A DNA stretch of 64,000 bases from Sphingomonas aquatilis (GTDB lineage: Bacteria; Pseudomonadota; Alphaproteobacteria; Sphingomonadales; Sphingomonadaceae). Where the stretch lies: contig NZ_JACIDB010000001.1 in the NCBI RefSeq assembly GCF_014196115.1, positions 1,178,001 through 1,242,000 on the forward strand. Direction: 5' to 3'. Positions within the stretch are counted from its first letter, which is position 1; every line of letters begins with the position of its first letter. The notes under the pieces were generated by a model. The model saw only the letters and a list, made by a program, of their open reading frames with translations. It searched no databases and was not told the DNA's origin. A program made the translations under genes and the position numbers. Shown one piece after another: positions 1 through 8,905 of this stretch.

Positions 1-110
1 TTATAGCCGCGTGCGGTGAACAGGCCGGCGATCCGCGCGAGGATGCCCGGTTCGTTGTCGACGATGACCGCCAGCGTGTGGCGTTCGGTGGCTTCGGTCT
101 TGATGTGCAA
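1..110 (-). CDS. ilvN: Acetolactate synthase small (regulatory) subunit, N-terminal part, cut by window start
   Basis: Only the first 36 codons lie in the window. The N-terminus contains HTLAVIVDNEPGILARIAGLF, the ACT-domain start typical of IlvN, which binds valine and regulates the IlvB catalytic subunit in branched-chain amino acid synthesis. The start is a TTG at 110-108. The next residues (HIKTEATERHTL) match the usual beginning of alphaproteobacterial IlvN, and a GGGGAGGA ribosome-binding site lies about 8 bases upstream. That site forms the edge of a palindromic repeat inserted between ilvB and ilvN. The gene follows ilvB in the same direction and is probably co-transcribed. Confidence 0.9.
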   Translation of the reverse strand, partial: MHIKTEATERHTLAVIVDNEPGILARIAGLFTARGY

Positions 111-115
111 GTCAA

Positions 116-249
116 ATTCCTCCCCGGAACGGGGAGGGGGACCGCTCGCGTAGCGAGTGGTGGAGGGGGCCCTCCACCGGCGCCATCGCTTGCCGCACTC
201 CCCCTCCACCATGCTCCGCATGGTCCCCCTCCCCGTGCCGGGGAGGAAT
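116..249. repeat. Palindromic intergenic repeat between ilvB and ilvN
   Basis: Two 28-base arms (116-143 and 222-249) are inverted copies of each other with one mismatch. They enclose about 78 bases that hold further C/G-rich stretches. It fills nearly all of the ilvB-ilvN spacer. The left edge, read on the minus strand, gives GGGGAGGA just before the ilvN TTG start. It looks like a non-coding palindromic element of the kind scattered in sphingomonad genomes; the family assignment is from memory. Confidence 0.75.
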
Positions 250-255
250 AAAGGG

Positions 256-2013
256 TCAAACCAGCGCTTTCGCCTCGTCGTCCATCGTGCCGCTGACCTC
301 ATTGGCCTGCAGGATCATGTCGGTGTGCGCGGCGCCGCTCGGGATCATCGGGAAGCAATTGGCGAGCTTCGCGACGCGGCAGTCGACGATCACCGGGCCG
401 TCGTGGTCGAGCATCGCCTGAATGCCGTCCTCCAGCTGGTCGCGGCGGTCGATCAAGATGCCCTTCCAGCCGTATGCCTCACCCAGTTTCACGAAATCGG
501 GCAGGCTGTCCGAATAGCTTTCGGCATAGCGGCTTTCATAGGTCAGTTCCTGCCACTGGCGAACCATGCCCATATATTCGTTGTTGAGGATGAAGATCTT
601 GACCGGCAGGCGATATTGCGTCGCCGTCGCCAGCTCCTGGATATTCATTTGGATGCTGGCTTCGCCCGCGATGTCGATGACCAAGGCATTGGGGTTGCCG
701 AGCTGCGCGCCGATCGCGGCGGGAAGGCCATAGCCCATCGTACCGAGGCCGCCGCTGGTCAGCCACTTGTTGGGCTTTTCGAAGCCGAAATGCTGTGCCG
801 CCCACATCTGATGCTGGCCAACCTCGGTCGTGATGATCGGATTGCGCGCGTGTGTCGCCTCCCACAAGACGCGGATCGCGCGCTGCGGCATGATGTCGCT
901 GGCGGTTTCAGGGAAGTCGAGACAGCCGACCGCGCGCCAGCCGGCGATACGGCGCCACCAGTCGGTGGTGTCGGGCTTCGGATGCTGACGCGCCTTCCAG
1001 ATGCGGACCATGTCTTCCATCGCATGGCCGGCGTCGGCGATGACGGCGAGGTCGACGCGGACGTTCTTGTTCACGCTCGACCGATCGATATCGATATGGA
1101 CCTTGCGGCTGTTCGGGCTGAACGCGTCGAGGCGGCCGGTGACGCGGTCGTCGAAGCGGCTGCCGATCGCGATCACCAGATCGGCCTGGTTCATCGCCAT
1201 GTTCGCCTCGTAGGTCCCATGCATGCCGAGCATGCCGAGGAACTGCTGCGACGAGGCGGGGAAGGCGCCGAGACCCATCAGCGTCGAGGTGACCGGCGCG
1301 CCCGAGATGCGGGCGAGCTCGATCAGCAGCTGCGACGCCGCCGGACCCGAATTGATGACGCCGCCACCGGTGTAGAGAATCGGGCGCTCGGCGGCAGCGA
1401 GCATGTCGACGACCTGCTCGATCTCGCTCTGCGGCGCCTTGACGCGCGGACGATACGTCTTGTGCTGGATCGGGCCGGGCTTGGTGTAGCGCGCGGTCGC
1501 GACCTGGACGTCCTTGGGGATATCGACGACGACGGGGCCGGGGCGGCCGCTGGTCGCGATATGGAACGCCTCGTGGATCGTCGGGCCCAGCTTCGCCGGG
1601 TCCTTCACCAGATAATTGTGCTTGGTGCAGTGACGCGTGATACCGACCGTGTCGGCTTCCTGGAACGCATCGGTGCCGATCAGCCCGGTCGGAACCTGGC
1701 CGGTGATGACGACCATCGGGATCGAATCGAGCAAAGCATCGGTGATGCCGGTGACCGCGTTGGTCGCGCCGGGGCCGGAGGTGACGAGGACGACACCGGG
1801 CTTGCCGGTCGAGCGGGCATAGCCCTCCGCCGCATGCGTCGCCGCCTGTTCGTGGCGGACGAGGATGTGCTTGATCCGCGTGCCGTTGGCGTTCGCCCGG
1901 AACATCGCGTCATAGATCGGCAAGACCGCCCCGCCGGGGTAGCCGAACACGACCTCCACGCCGAGATCGCACAGCGCCTCGACCAGGATGTCTGCTCCGC
2001 TCTTTTCGCCCAC
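256..2013 (-). CDS. ilvB: Acetolactate synthase large catalytic subunit
   Basis: 585 aa, normal for the family. It condenses two pyruvates (or pyruvate and 2-ketobutyrate) to acetohydroxyacids in valine, leucine and isoleucine synthesis, using thiamine diphosphate, FAD and magnesium. The N-terminal ThDP domain carries the catalytic Glu55 in RHEQAATHAAEGYARS. A central nucleotide-binding domain follows, then the C-terminal ThDP domain with AGEAS...ILNNEYMG, where the common GDG motif reads GEA. The GTG start at 2013 has GGTGGAGA just upstream. It lies downstream of miaA (71-base spacer) and upstream of ilvN. A TTGACC-17-TACCCG promoter candidate sits in the spacer. Confidence 0.97.
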   Translation of the reverse strand: MGEKSGADILVEALCDLGVEVVFGYPGGAVLPIYDAMFRANANGTRIKHILVRHEQAATHAAEGYARSTGKPGVVLVTSGPGATNAVTGITDALLDSIPMVVITGQVPTGLIGTDAFQEADTVGITRHCTKHNYLVKDPAKLGPTIHEAFHIATSGRPGPVVVDIPKDVQVATARYTKPGPIQHKTYRPRVKAPQSEIEQVVDMLAAAERPILYTGGGVINSGPAASQLLIELARISGAPVTSTLMGLGAFPASSQQFLGMLGMHGTYEANMAMNQADLVIAIGSRFDDRVTGRLDAFSPNSRKVHIDIDRSSVNKNVRVDLAVIADAGHAMEDMVRIWKARQHPKPDTTDWWRRIAGWRAVGCLDFPETASDIMPQRAIRVLWEATHARNPIITTEVGQHQMWAAQHFGFEKPNKWLTSGGLGTMGYGLPAAIGAQLGNPNALVIDIAGEASIQMNIQELATATQYRLPVKIFILNNEYMGMVRQWQELTYESRYAESYSDSLPDFVKLGEAYGWKGILIDRRDQLEDGIQAMLDHDGPVIVDCRVAKLANCFPMIPSGAAHTDMILQANEVSGTMDDEAKALV

Positions 2014-2048
2014 GGTTCGTCTCCACCAGAATTGCGTTTGGTGCGGCG

Positions 2049-2077
2049 CGGGTAGCCGGACGGGCCAGGGGGGTCAA
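2049..2077 (-). promoter_or_regulatory. Candidate ilvB promoter
   Basis: On the minus strand TTGACC (2077-2072) is followed after 17 bases by TACCCG (2054-2049), about 36 bases before the ilvB GTG. The -35 is good and the -10 is weak by the E. coli standard but resembles GC-rich alphaproteobacterial promoters. Motif match only. Confidence 0.4.
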
Positions 2078-2084
2078 CCCTTTT

Positions 2085-3008
2085 CTATAATAAACTTGCT
2101 ATGGCGACATCGATTTCATTCGATTCTGTCGCGATGTGCCATTCTTCGGGCGGTTGATGGCGAAACCACGTATATTGCCGCTTCGCGTAGCGCAGTGTGT
2201 CGAGTTGGACCTGCGCCAGTGCGGCGTCGCGCGAGACGGCATCGCGCAGATATTCGCCGATCGGCGGCACGCCGATCGCGCGACGGATCGGCGCGTCGGC
2301 GGGCAGGTCTTTACGGGCGAGCAGCGTGGCGACTTCCTCGATGGCGCCGTTGGCGAACATCGTCGCGCAGCGGGCGTCGATCCGGTCGAACAGCGACGAA
2401 CGGTCGGGGAGCAGGATCGCGGCGGCGAGCCGGATGCGGTCGCCGATACCGCCGACCCGCTGCGCCTGCCAATGCGCGAGCGGCCGGCCGGTCGCGCGCA
2501 CCACTTCCAGTGCGCGTGCCACCCGCGTGGTGTCGGCGGGGGCGAGGCGGGCGGCGGCGGCGGGGTCTTCCTGTGACAGGAGACGATGCGCCTCGGCCAC
2601 CGGCAGGCCGCGCACGTCGGCGCGGATAGCGGGGTCGATCGGCGGCACGGGCGCGATACCGTCGAGCAACGTGCGCATGTACAGGCCGGTGCCGCCGACC
2701 AGGATGGGCAGGCGGCCCTCGGCGTGGACCGCGTCGATCGCGGCGCGCGCCTCGTCCGCCCAGCGCGCGGCGGAATAGTGCGCGTCGGCACCATCGACAT
2801 GACCGAACAGGCGATGCGGCACGCGCGCCTCTTCCGCCGCATCGGGGCGGGCGGTGAGGATTCGGAGGTCGGCGTAGACCTGGCTCGCGTCGGCATTGAT
2901 GACGACGCCGTCGTGGCGCTCGGCGATCCGGATCGCCGCAGCGGACTTGCCGCTGGCGGTCGGCCCTGCGATGAGCGCGACGCTCGGTTTGGGGTGGGAG
3001 ACGGACAT
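2085..3008 (-). CDS. miaA: tRNA dimethylallyltransferase
   Basis: 307 aa. It transfers a dimethylallyl group to A37 of tRNAs that read UNN codons. Walker A GPTASGKS lies at residues 15-22, followed by the conserved DASQVYADL and [11 protein letters not shown] segments. The C-terminal part has the family's RQYTWFRHQ motif. I chose the ATG at 3008 because the product then starts [22 protein letters not shown]; an ATG at 3026 is an alternative. The chosen ATG overlaps the ATG of divergent serB within one CATG, so the two genes have almost no space between start codons. It is probably first in a miaA-ilvB-ilvN run. Confidence 0.93.
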   Translation of the reverse strand: MSVSHPKPSVALIAGPTASGKSAAAIRIAERHDGVVINADASQVYADLRILTARPDAAEEARVPHRLFGHVDGADAHYSAARWADEARAAIDAVHAEGRLPILVGGTGLYMRTLLDGIAPVPPIDPAIRADVRGLPVAEAHRLLSQEDPAAAARLAPADTTRVARALEVVRATGRPLAHWQAQRVGGIGDRIRLAAAILLPDRSSLFDRIDARCATMFANGAIEEVATLLARKDLPADAPIRRAIGVPPIGEYLRDAVSRDAALAQVQLDTLRYAKRQYTWFRHQPPEEWHIATESNEIDVAIASLL

Positions 3009-3882
3009 GTTCACGGCGACGCTCATAGGCGAAGCGCTGACGCGAGGCGACCTTTCGGCCGCAGTCGACCGGCTGGCGGCGGCGGGATGCGCGCCAGGCG
3101 CGGCGGCGTGGCTGGACGAGGGCGTCGCGGCGGATGTCCCGTTCGCTCGCGATGCGGCAGCGGGGCGCGGGGCGCTGGAGGGCGCGTTCGCCGCCACCGA
3201 CGTCATCGTTCAACCGACCGCGTCGCGGCGGAAAGCGCTGCTCGTCGCCGACATGGATTCGACGATGATCACCGTCGAATGCATCGACGAACTCGCGGAC
3301 TATGCCGGGATCAAGGCGGAGGTGTCCGCCGTCACCGAGGCGGCGATGCGCGGCGAGCTCGACTTCGAAGGGGCGCTGGACGCCCGCGTCGCGCTGCTAA
3401 AGGGCCTGAGCGAAGACGTGATCGCGCAATGCCTTGCCGAGCGGGTGACGATCATGCCGGGTGCCAAGGCGCTGGTGCGGACGATGCGCGCGCACCGCGG
3501 GCATGCGGTGCTGGTGTCGGGCGGCTTCACGCGGTTCGCCGAGCCTGTGGCGGCGGAGATCGGCTTCGACCGGGCGATTGCCAACGTGTTGCTGATCGAG
3601 GACGGCCGGCTGACGGGCACCGTCGCCAAGCCGATCGTGGGGTCGGCGACCAAGGAGGAGACGCTGCGTGCCGCGATTGTGGCGCGGGGGATGGACCCGG
3701 CGCTGAGCCTAGCGGTGGGGGACGGCGCGAACGATCTCGCGATGATCGGCGCGGCGGGGCTGGGCGTGGCCTATCACGCCAAGCCGATCGTCGCCGCCGC
3801 GGCCGCGGCGCGGGTGGATCATGGGGATTTGAGCGCGTTGCTCTACGCGCAGGGCTATGCGCGCAGGGATTGGGTGGCGTAG
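3007..3882 (+). CDS. serB: Phosphoserine phosphatase
   Basis: 291 aa, HAD superfamily; final step of serine synthesis. The HAD nucleophile motif DMDST is at residues 82-86 (Asp82 nucleophile, Asp84 acid/base), with VSGGFTRF (motif II Ser) and [10 protein letters not shown] (motif IV) further on. The N-terminal ~75 residues are a short divergent region in place of a full ACT domain, common in alphaproteobacterial SerB. The ATG at 3007 overlaps the miaA start on the other strand and has GGGAG about 9 bases upstream. No obvious operon partner lies downstream; the next gene is on the opposite strand. Confidence 0.94.
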   Translation: MFTATLIGEALTRGDLSAAVDRLAAAGCAPGAAAWLDEGVAADVPFARDAAAGRGALEGAFAATDVIVQPTASRRKALLVADMDSTMITVECIDELADYAGIKAEVSAVTEAAMRGELDFEGALDARVALLKGLSEDVIAQCLAERVTIMPGAKALVRTMRAHRGHAVLVSGGFTRFAEPVAAEIGFDRAIANVLLIEDGRLTGTVAKPIVGSATKEETLRAAIVARGMDPALSLAVGDGANDLAMIGAAGLGVAYHAKPIVAAAAAARVDHGDLSALLYAQGYARRDWVA

Positions 3883-3900
3883 GCGCGTCAAATCCACTTC

Positions 3901-3928
3901 CGTCACCCCGGACTCGTCCGGGGTGACG
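3901..3928. repeat. 28-base perfect palindrome (GTCACCCCGGAC family)
   Basis: Two 13-base arms beginning CGTCACCCCGGAC are perfectly inverted around a 2-base centre. It lies between the convergent ends of serB and the SPOR/Sel1 gene, so it could act as a bidirectional terminator stem, although no T-run follows. The same arm sequence appears in larger elements at 34100-34179, 34215-34322 and 56560-56667. Confidence 0.75.
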
Positions 3929-3959
3929 GGGAGGGCAGGCGGCCCGAACCTTGCCGACG

Positions 3960-4973
3960 TTAGGGCGCCACCACCACGCAGGACACGCCTGATGCCGCGC
4001 ATGCCTTTTGCGCCGCGGCCTTGTTGGCGAAGCCGCTGGCTTGCAGCCGGATCACGTTGCCCGCCTTCGCGTAGACGGGCTGCGCGCCACCCAGCTTGCC
4101 GCGGACGCGCGCCCATTGCGTGCTGGCATTCGCCTGGGTGCTGAACGCGCCGAGCTGGATCTTCCACGATCCGCCCATGGCGGCGGGGGTAGCAGCGGCG
4201 GCAGGCGCTTTGCGGATCGGTTCATGCGGTGCGATCCGGTCGTTGACCGGGCGATCGGGCGAGCGCTGGTGCGGCGGGATGACGTCCTCCGGCTTGCGCG
4301 GCGGCGTCTTGGCGGGACGGGGCGTTTCGACCGTGCGGGAGGGCGGCACGCTGGTCGTCGCCACGGCAGTGTTGCGCTGGGCGGCAGGCGGCGCATTGCG
4401 CAACTCGTCGCGATACCGCTGCGCCAGCGCCGTGCCGCGCTCGCGGTCGGCCGGGGTGATGTACTGGTCCATCTGCGCCAGCGTTTCCGACGCGGCCTTC
4501 AGACCGGCCTGCGAGGCGAGCGTCATCAGCGCATAAGCGCGCGGATAGTCGCGCGGCACGCCGTCACCGTTGAACAGCATCGTGCCCAGCACCAGCTGCC
4601 CGCGCGGCTCGCCGCGGGCGACCGACTTTTCCAGCCACGGTGCAGCCTCGGCCTTGCGACCCGACTGGAACAGCGCGAGCCCGTAATTGTCCTGCGCCTG
4701 ATAATGGCCCTGGAGCGCCGCCTTGCGGAACCAGCTTTCCGCAAGCGCCGGATCGACCGGCACGCCGCGGCCGAGTTTATACGCCTGGCCGAGGTTGAAC
4801 TGCGCATCGGCGTCGCCCGCCACCGCCGGCCCGCGCCATTGGGCCACCGCACCGTCGTAATCGCCGCGACCCCAGGCGTCGACGCCCGCCTTGACGCTCT
4901 GCGCGCCCGCCGGCGTGGCGAGCGCCATGCCCGCCGCCAGCGCCGCGCGTGCGAGTCCACCGAAGTTCCGCAT
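3960..4973 (-). CDS. Secreted Sel1-repeat protein with C-terminal SPOR domain
   Basis: 337 aa. An N-terminal signal peptide (about residues 1-24, ending AGAQ) is followed by Sel1/TPR-like repeats at roughly 45-165 (for example DAQFNLGQAYKLGRGVPVD and YALMTLASQAG). A Pro-rich linker follows (about 185-260), then a SPOR domain from about 265 starting SWKIQLGAFSTQ. SPOR domains bind glycan strands stripped of stem peptides, usually at the division septum, so a periplasmic role in septal wall remodelling is likely (inference). The ATG at 4973 has AAAGGG about 9 bases upstream. It diverges from the ParA-like gene at 5125; a second SPOR protein lies at 6354-7661. Confidence 0.85.
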   Translation of the reverse strand: MRNFGGLARAALAAGMALATPAGAQSVKAGVDAWGRGDYDGAVAQWRGPAVAGDADAQFNLGQAYKLGRGVPVDPALAESWFRKAALQGHYQAQDNYGLALFQSGRKAEAAPWLEKSVARGEPRGQLVLGTMLFNGDGVPRDYPRAYALMTLASQAGLKAASETLAQMDQYITPADRERGTALAQRYRDELRNAPPAAQRNTAVATTSVPPSRTVETPRPAKTPPRKPEDVIPPHQRSPDRPVNDRIAPHEPIRKAPAAAATPAAMGGSWKIQLGAFSTQANASTQWARVRGKLGGAQPVYAKAGNVIRLQASGFANKAAAQKACAASGVSCVVVAP

Positions 4974-5124
4974 TCCGCTGCCCTTTTTGATCTCGTGTCG
5001 CCGCCACCATGCCCCGCCAGACCGCGCAAGGCAAAGTGGGATCGCCGCACATCGTCCCATTAACCGGTTCTTAGCCTCGATCTGACAGGTATCGCGACAG
5101 ATTTGGACGGTTCGAAGGGAAGCT

Positions 5125-5847
5125 ATGCGCGTCCTCGCGGTGGCATCGCAAAAGGGTGGGTCGGGCAAGACGACCTTGTCGGGGCATCTCGCCGTGCAGG
5201 CGCAGATGGCCGGCAATGGTCCCGTCGTGCTGATCGACATCGACCCGCAGGGTAGCCTGTCCGAATGGTGGAACGAGCGGACCGCCGACTTTCCCGCCTT
5301 CGCGCAGACCACGGTCGCGCGGTTACAGGCCGACCTGGAAGTCTTGCGGCAGCAGGGATTCAAGCTGGCGCTGATCGATACGCCGCCGGCGATCACCATG
5401 GCGATCCAGAGCGTCATCGCCGTCGTCGAGCTCGTCGTCGTGCCGACGCGGCCCAGCCCGCACGATCTGCGCGCCGTGGGCGCGACCGTTGATCTGTGCG
5501 AGCGGGCGGGCAAGCCGGTGGTGTTCGTCATCAATGGCGCGACGCCGCATGCCCGGATCACCAGCGAGGCCGCGATCGCGCTGTCGCAGCACGGCACCGT
5601 CGCCCCCACCACCATTCACCAGCGCACCGATTTCGCGGCATCGATGATCGATGGTCGAACCGTGATGGAGGTCGACCCGGACGGACGATCCGCGGCAGAG
5701 ATCACGGAATTGTGGACGTTTGTCGCCGACCGGCTGGAGAAGAATTTCCGCCGGACCGTGTTCAGCGTGCCGAATGCGTCGGGCCATGCCGGTTTCGGCG
5801 CGCGTCCGGCGGGTGGTGGCTTCGGTCGCCGGGTGATCGGGGGCTGA
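5125..5847 (+). CDS. Orphan ParA/MinD-type ATPase
   Basis: 240 aa. The deviant Walker A KGGSGKTT at residues 10-17 and IDIDPQGSLSEW at about 38-49 mark the ParA family of dimerising, positioning ATPases. Switch II appears as IDTPPA. There is no N-terminal HTH and no ParB gene beside it, so it is not the usual chromosome-partitioning locus. The C-terminal ~30 residues are Gly-rich and add little to the fold. It is followed after 4 bases by a 151-aa gene and then a SPOR lipoprotein, with another SPOR gene divergent upstream. Positioning of a cell-pole or septum component is a reasonable inference, but the cargo is unknown. Confidence 0.85.
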   Translation: MRVLAVASQKGGSGKTTLSGHLAVQAQMAGNGPVVLIDIDPQGSLSEWWNERTADFPAFAQTTVARLQADLEVLRQQGFKLALIDTPPAITMAIQSVIAVVELVVVPTRPSPHDLRAVGATVDLCERAGKPVVFVINGATPHARITSEAAIALSQHGTVAPTTIHQRTDFAASMIDGRTVMEVDPDGRSAAEITELWTFVADRLEKNFRRTVFSVPNASGHAGFGARPAGGGFGRRVIGG

Positions 5848-5851
5848 TCGC

Positions 5852-6307
5852 GTGACCGCATCGTCCAAGCCGATGGCCGCCTTGTCGTCCGGCCTGCTCG
5901 CCCGCAAGGGACGGGCGCGGCCGGCGATGCGCAGCGGCGCGCTGATGAGCTTTCCCCCCAGCCAGAGCGATGACCTCGGCTGGAACGACATGGGGGCGGC
6001 AGACAGCGTTCCACCCGTGCTCGTTCAGCGCGACCTGCTGGCGGCGCAAATCGGCCGACCTGCCGCGGTGGCCGAGGTCTCGCTCGCGGCAGCCCAGCGC
6101 ATCCGGCGCGAGACGCCAACCGAAGGGCAGACGGCGTTCACGCTGCGCATCGATGCCGATCGGCATCTGCGGCTGCGGCTGGCCAGCGCCATCACCGATC
6201 GATCCGCACAGGATCTGCTGACCGACGCCCTCGACGCGCTGCTCGTCGCGGTGCCCGAGGTCGATACGCTCGTCGCGCAATTGTCGCGCGCAAGGACTCG
6301 GCCATGA
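5852..6307 (+). CDS. Hypothetical protein, probable partner of the ParA-like ATPase
   Basis: 151 aa, not recognised. The GTG start lies 4 bases after the ParA-like stop, so the two are surely co-transcribed. The first ~60 residues are basic and low in structure (ARKGRARPAMRSGAL). The second half looks folded, with a beta-rich stretch (AFTLRIDADRHLRLRLASAI) followed by helices. A basic N-terminus next to a ParA ATPase would fit a small ATPase-stimulating partner or a cargo adaptor, but nothing in the sequence proves this. Confidence 0.7.
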   Translation: MTASSKPMAALSSGLLARKGRARPAMRSGALMSFPPSQSDDLGWNDMGAADSVPPVLVQRDLLAAQIGRPAAVAEVSLAAAQRIRRETPTEGQTAFTLRIDADRHLRLRLASAITDRSAQDLLTDALDALLVAVPEVDTLVAQLSRARTRP

Positions 6308-6353
6308 CCCGGCCGCACCGCACCAGGGTCGCGAAACACTGGGGGTTTATCCG

Positions 6354-7661
6354 ATGACACCGCGTCTCATCCTGTCGCTCGGCCTGTCCGCGCTCGTGCT
6401 CGGCGGCACGATGGTCGGCTGTACCGCGACCGGCAATCACCTCGCCAAGGCGAGCGACCGCGCGGCGGCGCGTACCGCCAAGGCGGCGCACCGCGACGCC
6501 GAAAAGGCCGCGCGCGCGCTGGCGACGCGGGACCCGTCCGCGGTGGCCTATGCCGAAAGCGCGGTATCGCAGGCGCCGCGCGACGCGGGCTATCGCATGC
6601 TGCTCGGCCAGGGCTATCTGCAGGCAGGGCGCTTCGCGTCCGCGCGCGACACCTTTGCCGATGTCGTCGACCTGATGCCGGGCAACGGCAAGGCCGCGCT
6701 CAACCTCGCGCTCGCGCAGATCGCGACGGGCGACTGGTCCGCGGCGCGGGCGACGCTGGATGCCCATGCCAAGGATATCCCCGCCGCCGACCTGGGCCTT
6801 GCCACGGCGCTGGCCGGCAATCCGGCGGGCGCGATCACGATCCTCGACGCTGCGGCACGCGCGCCGGGCGCAACCGCGAAGATCCGCCAGAACCTCGCGC
6901 TGAGCTACGCGCTCGCCGGGCGCTGGGACATGGCGCGGATCGCCGCGGCGGCGGATATGTCGTCCGCCGATCTTGACGCGCGCATGGAGCAATGGGCCGC
7001 CTTCACCCAGCCGAAGGGCGCGCCGGATCAAGTCGCGAGCCTGCTCGGCGTGCGGCCGGTTGCCGATGCGGGCCGGCCGGTGGCGCTGGCGCTCAACGCG
7101 CCGACGCCGGTGACGCCGATGCCGGACGCGCCGGTGCAGACGGCCGCGGTCGAGACGCCTACGCCGGTTGCCGCTGAGGCGCCCGCACCGGCGGTTCAAT
7201 TCGCAAAGGTCGACCTCCCACCGCAGCAGGATGCGGTGCAGCCAGCGCCGACGATGCTGATCCGCGCGGACGCCACCCCCGCCAAGCTGGCGCTTGCCGG
7301 CAGTGGTCAGCGCCATGTGGTACAGGACGTGCCTGCGGCGACGCCGCTCGCCCGATCCGCGCCGGCCGGCGACTGGTTCGTCCAACTAGGTGCGTTCAGC
7401 AACCCGGCGGTGGCCCGGTCTGGCTGGGCCAATGCGACGCGCCGTTTCGCCTCGCTGTCCGGTCATCAGCCGACGGGCGCGCGCTTCGCCGCCGAACAGG
7501 GGGCGCTGTACCGCCTGTCGGTGGGCGGCTTTACCCGCGATGCGGCGGTGCAGATGTGCCGCGCCTATCGCGCCAAGGGCGGCGCCTGCTTCGTCCGCCG
7601 CGAGGCGGGGGACCGTATCGCGCAATGGCTCCGGACGCCGGTGCAACTGGCGTCGCGCTGA
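6354..7661 (+). CDS. TPR lipoprotein with C-terminal SPOR domain
   Basis: 435 aa. The N-terminus MTPRLILSLGLSALVLGG followed by TMVGC gives a near-canonical lipobox with Cys23 as the lipidated residue. Tetratricopeptide-like repeats cover about 55-200 (YRMLLGQGYLQAGRFASARD, AALNLALAQIATGDWSAAR). A Pro/Ala-rich linker follows (about 235-330), then a SPOR domain from about 342 (DWFVQLGAFSNPAVARSGW). It is likely an outer-membrane lipoprotein that binds denuded peptidoglycan. It is last in the ParA-like gene set and pairs with the SPOR/Sel1 gene at 3960-4973. Confidence 0.85.
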   Translation: MTPRLILSLGLSALVLGGTMVGCTATGNHLAKASDRAAARTAKAAHRDAEKAARALATRDPSAVAYAESAVSQAPRDAGYRMLLGQGYLQAGRFASARDTFADVVDLMPGNGKAALNLALAQIATGDWSAARATLDAHAKDIPAADLGLATALAGNPAGAITILDAAARAPGATAKIRQNLALSYALAGRWDMARIAAAADMSSADLDARMEQWAAFTQPKGAPDQVASLLGVRPVADAGRPVALALNAPTPVTPMPDAPVQTAAVETPTPVAAEAPAPAVQFAKVDLPPQQDAVQPAPTMLIRADATPAKLALAGSGQRHVVQDVPAATPLARSAPAGDWFVQLGAFSNPAVARSGWANATRRFASLSGHQPTGARFAAEQGALYRLSVGGFTRDAAVQMCRAYRAKGGACFVRREAGDRIAQWLRTPVQLASR

Positions 7662-7684
7662 CGAGCAAGCGGAGCGCGGGTCGC

Positions 7685-8905
7685 CTAGGCGATCTCGCGT
7701 CCGCCCTTCCACACGCGGAGCACCCGGCCCTGTACGGGCAGGCCGTCGAAGGGTGTGTTGCCTTCGGAGGCGAAGGCGGTGCCATCGACCTGCCACGGCG
7801 TTTCCGGATCGAACAGCATCAGGTCCGCCGGCTGCCCGGCGGCGAGCGTGCCCGTCTCCAGTCCCAGCACGCGCGCAGGGTTGACCGACAGCATCGCCAG
7901 CAGCCGTTCGAGCGGCAACAGCCCGTCGCGTACCAGCATGAGCCCCAGCGGCAACAACGTCTCCGCACCCGCCATGCCGGCCGCCGAATCGACGAAGGGG
8001 AGGCGCTTGGCCTCCGGGCCGTGCGGATCGTGGCCCGAGCACAGCACGTCGATGGTGCCGTCCGCGATCGCGGCGCGGGCGGCCTGCCGGTCGCTCTCGC
8101 TACGCAGCGGCGGGGAGACATGGGCGTAGGTACGGAAATCGCTCATCGCGATATCCGACAGATGCAGATGGGCGGGCGTGATGCCGCAGGTGACGCGGAC
8201 CCCGCGGCGCTTGGCGGCGCGGATCAGGTCGAACGCCGCAGCGGTGGTCGCCTGCCGGATGTGCAGCCGGGCGCCGGTTTCCTCCGCCAGCATCAGGTCG
8301 CGCGCGACGGCCAAGGCTTCGGCGATCGCGGGGGCGGCGGGCAGGCCGTGCCGCGTCGCCGTCTCGCCATCGGTCGCGACGGCGCCCGCGGTCAATGCGC
8401 CATCCTCCGCATGGGCAACGACGGCGATGTCGAGGTCACGTGCGTAGGCGAGGACGCGCAGCATCACGCCCGAATCGGCGATCCAGCCGCGACCCGTGCC
8501 AACCGCACGCGCGCCCGCGGAGGCGCAGATCGCCATTTCCGCCATCTCTGCCCCGGCCAGGCCGCGCGTTGCCGCGGCGATGGGGTGAATCCACAGGTCG
8601 GGCTTGCCGATCAGCGCGGCGCGCTGGACGATGCCGGGATCGTCCAGCACTGGATTGCCATCCGGCATCAGCGCGACGCGGACGATGCCGCCTGCCCGGA
8701 AGGCGGCGCGATCGATGCGGAATACGCCGAGGTCGACGATGCCGGGGCTCAGCATCTTGCCGCCGCAATCGACGATCGTCGCATCGGCGGGCACGTCGAT
8801 CGTGCCGCTGGCGACGATCGCGCCGTCGCGGACCAGCAGGCTGCGGTCGCGGACGCCGCCGGTGGGGCAGGCGAGGCGGGCGTTGGTGAAGGCAATCACG
8901 CTCAT
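7685..8905 (-). CDS. Non-catalytic dihydroorotase-like subunit (PyrX type) of aspartate transcarbamoylase
   Basis: 406 aa, amidohydrolase fold of the dihydroorotase family, but the metal site is broken. After PGIVDL the usual HxH pair is replaced by Gly60-Val61-Phe62. The motif normally ending in a metal-binding His reads LHIRQAT, and the DHAPH motif reads GHDPH, losing the catalytic Asp. HAEDG is kept. By analogy with PyrX of Pseudomonas, it probably acts as a structural partner of PyrB. The ATG at 8905 overlaps the pyrB stop by four bases (ATGA), so synthesis is coupled. Automated annotation would call it pyrC; an active dihydroorotase must then lie elsewhere. Confidence 0.85.
   Translation of the reverse strand: MSVIAFTNARLACPTGGVRDRSLLVRDGAIVASGTIDVPADATIVDCGGKMLSPGIVDLGVFRIDRAAFRAGGIVRVALMPDGNPVLDDPGIVQRAALIGKPDLWIHPIAAATRGLAGAEMAEMAICASAGARAVGTGRGWIADSGVMLRVLAYARDLDIAVVAHAEDGALTAGAVATDGETATRHGLPAAPAIAEALAVARDLMLAEETGARLHIRQATTAAAFDLIRAAKRRGVRVTCGITPAHLHLSDIAMSDFRTYAHVSPPLRSESDRQAARAAIADGTIDVLCSGHDPHGPEAKRLPFVDSAAGMAGAETLLPLGLMLVRDGLLPLERLLAMLSVNPARVLGLETGTLAAGQPADLMLFDPETPWQVDGTAFASEGNTPFDGLPVQGRVLRVWKGGREIA

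Noticed and set aside
157..2055. 632-codon open frame on the plus strand opposite ilvB
   Set aside because: It is antisense to an unmistakable ilvB. Its product is Arg/Asp/Ala-rich with no recognisable domain, a by-product of GC-rich codon usage.
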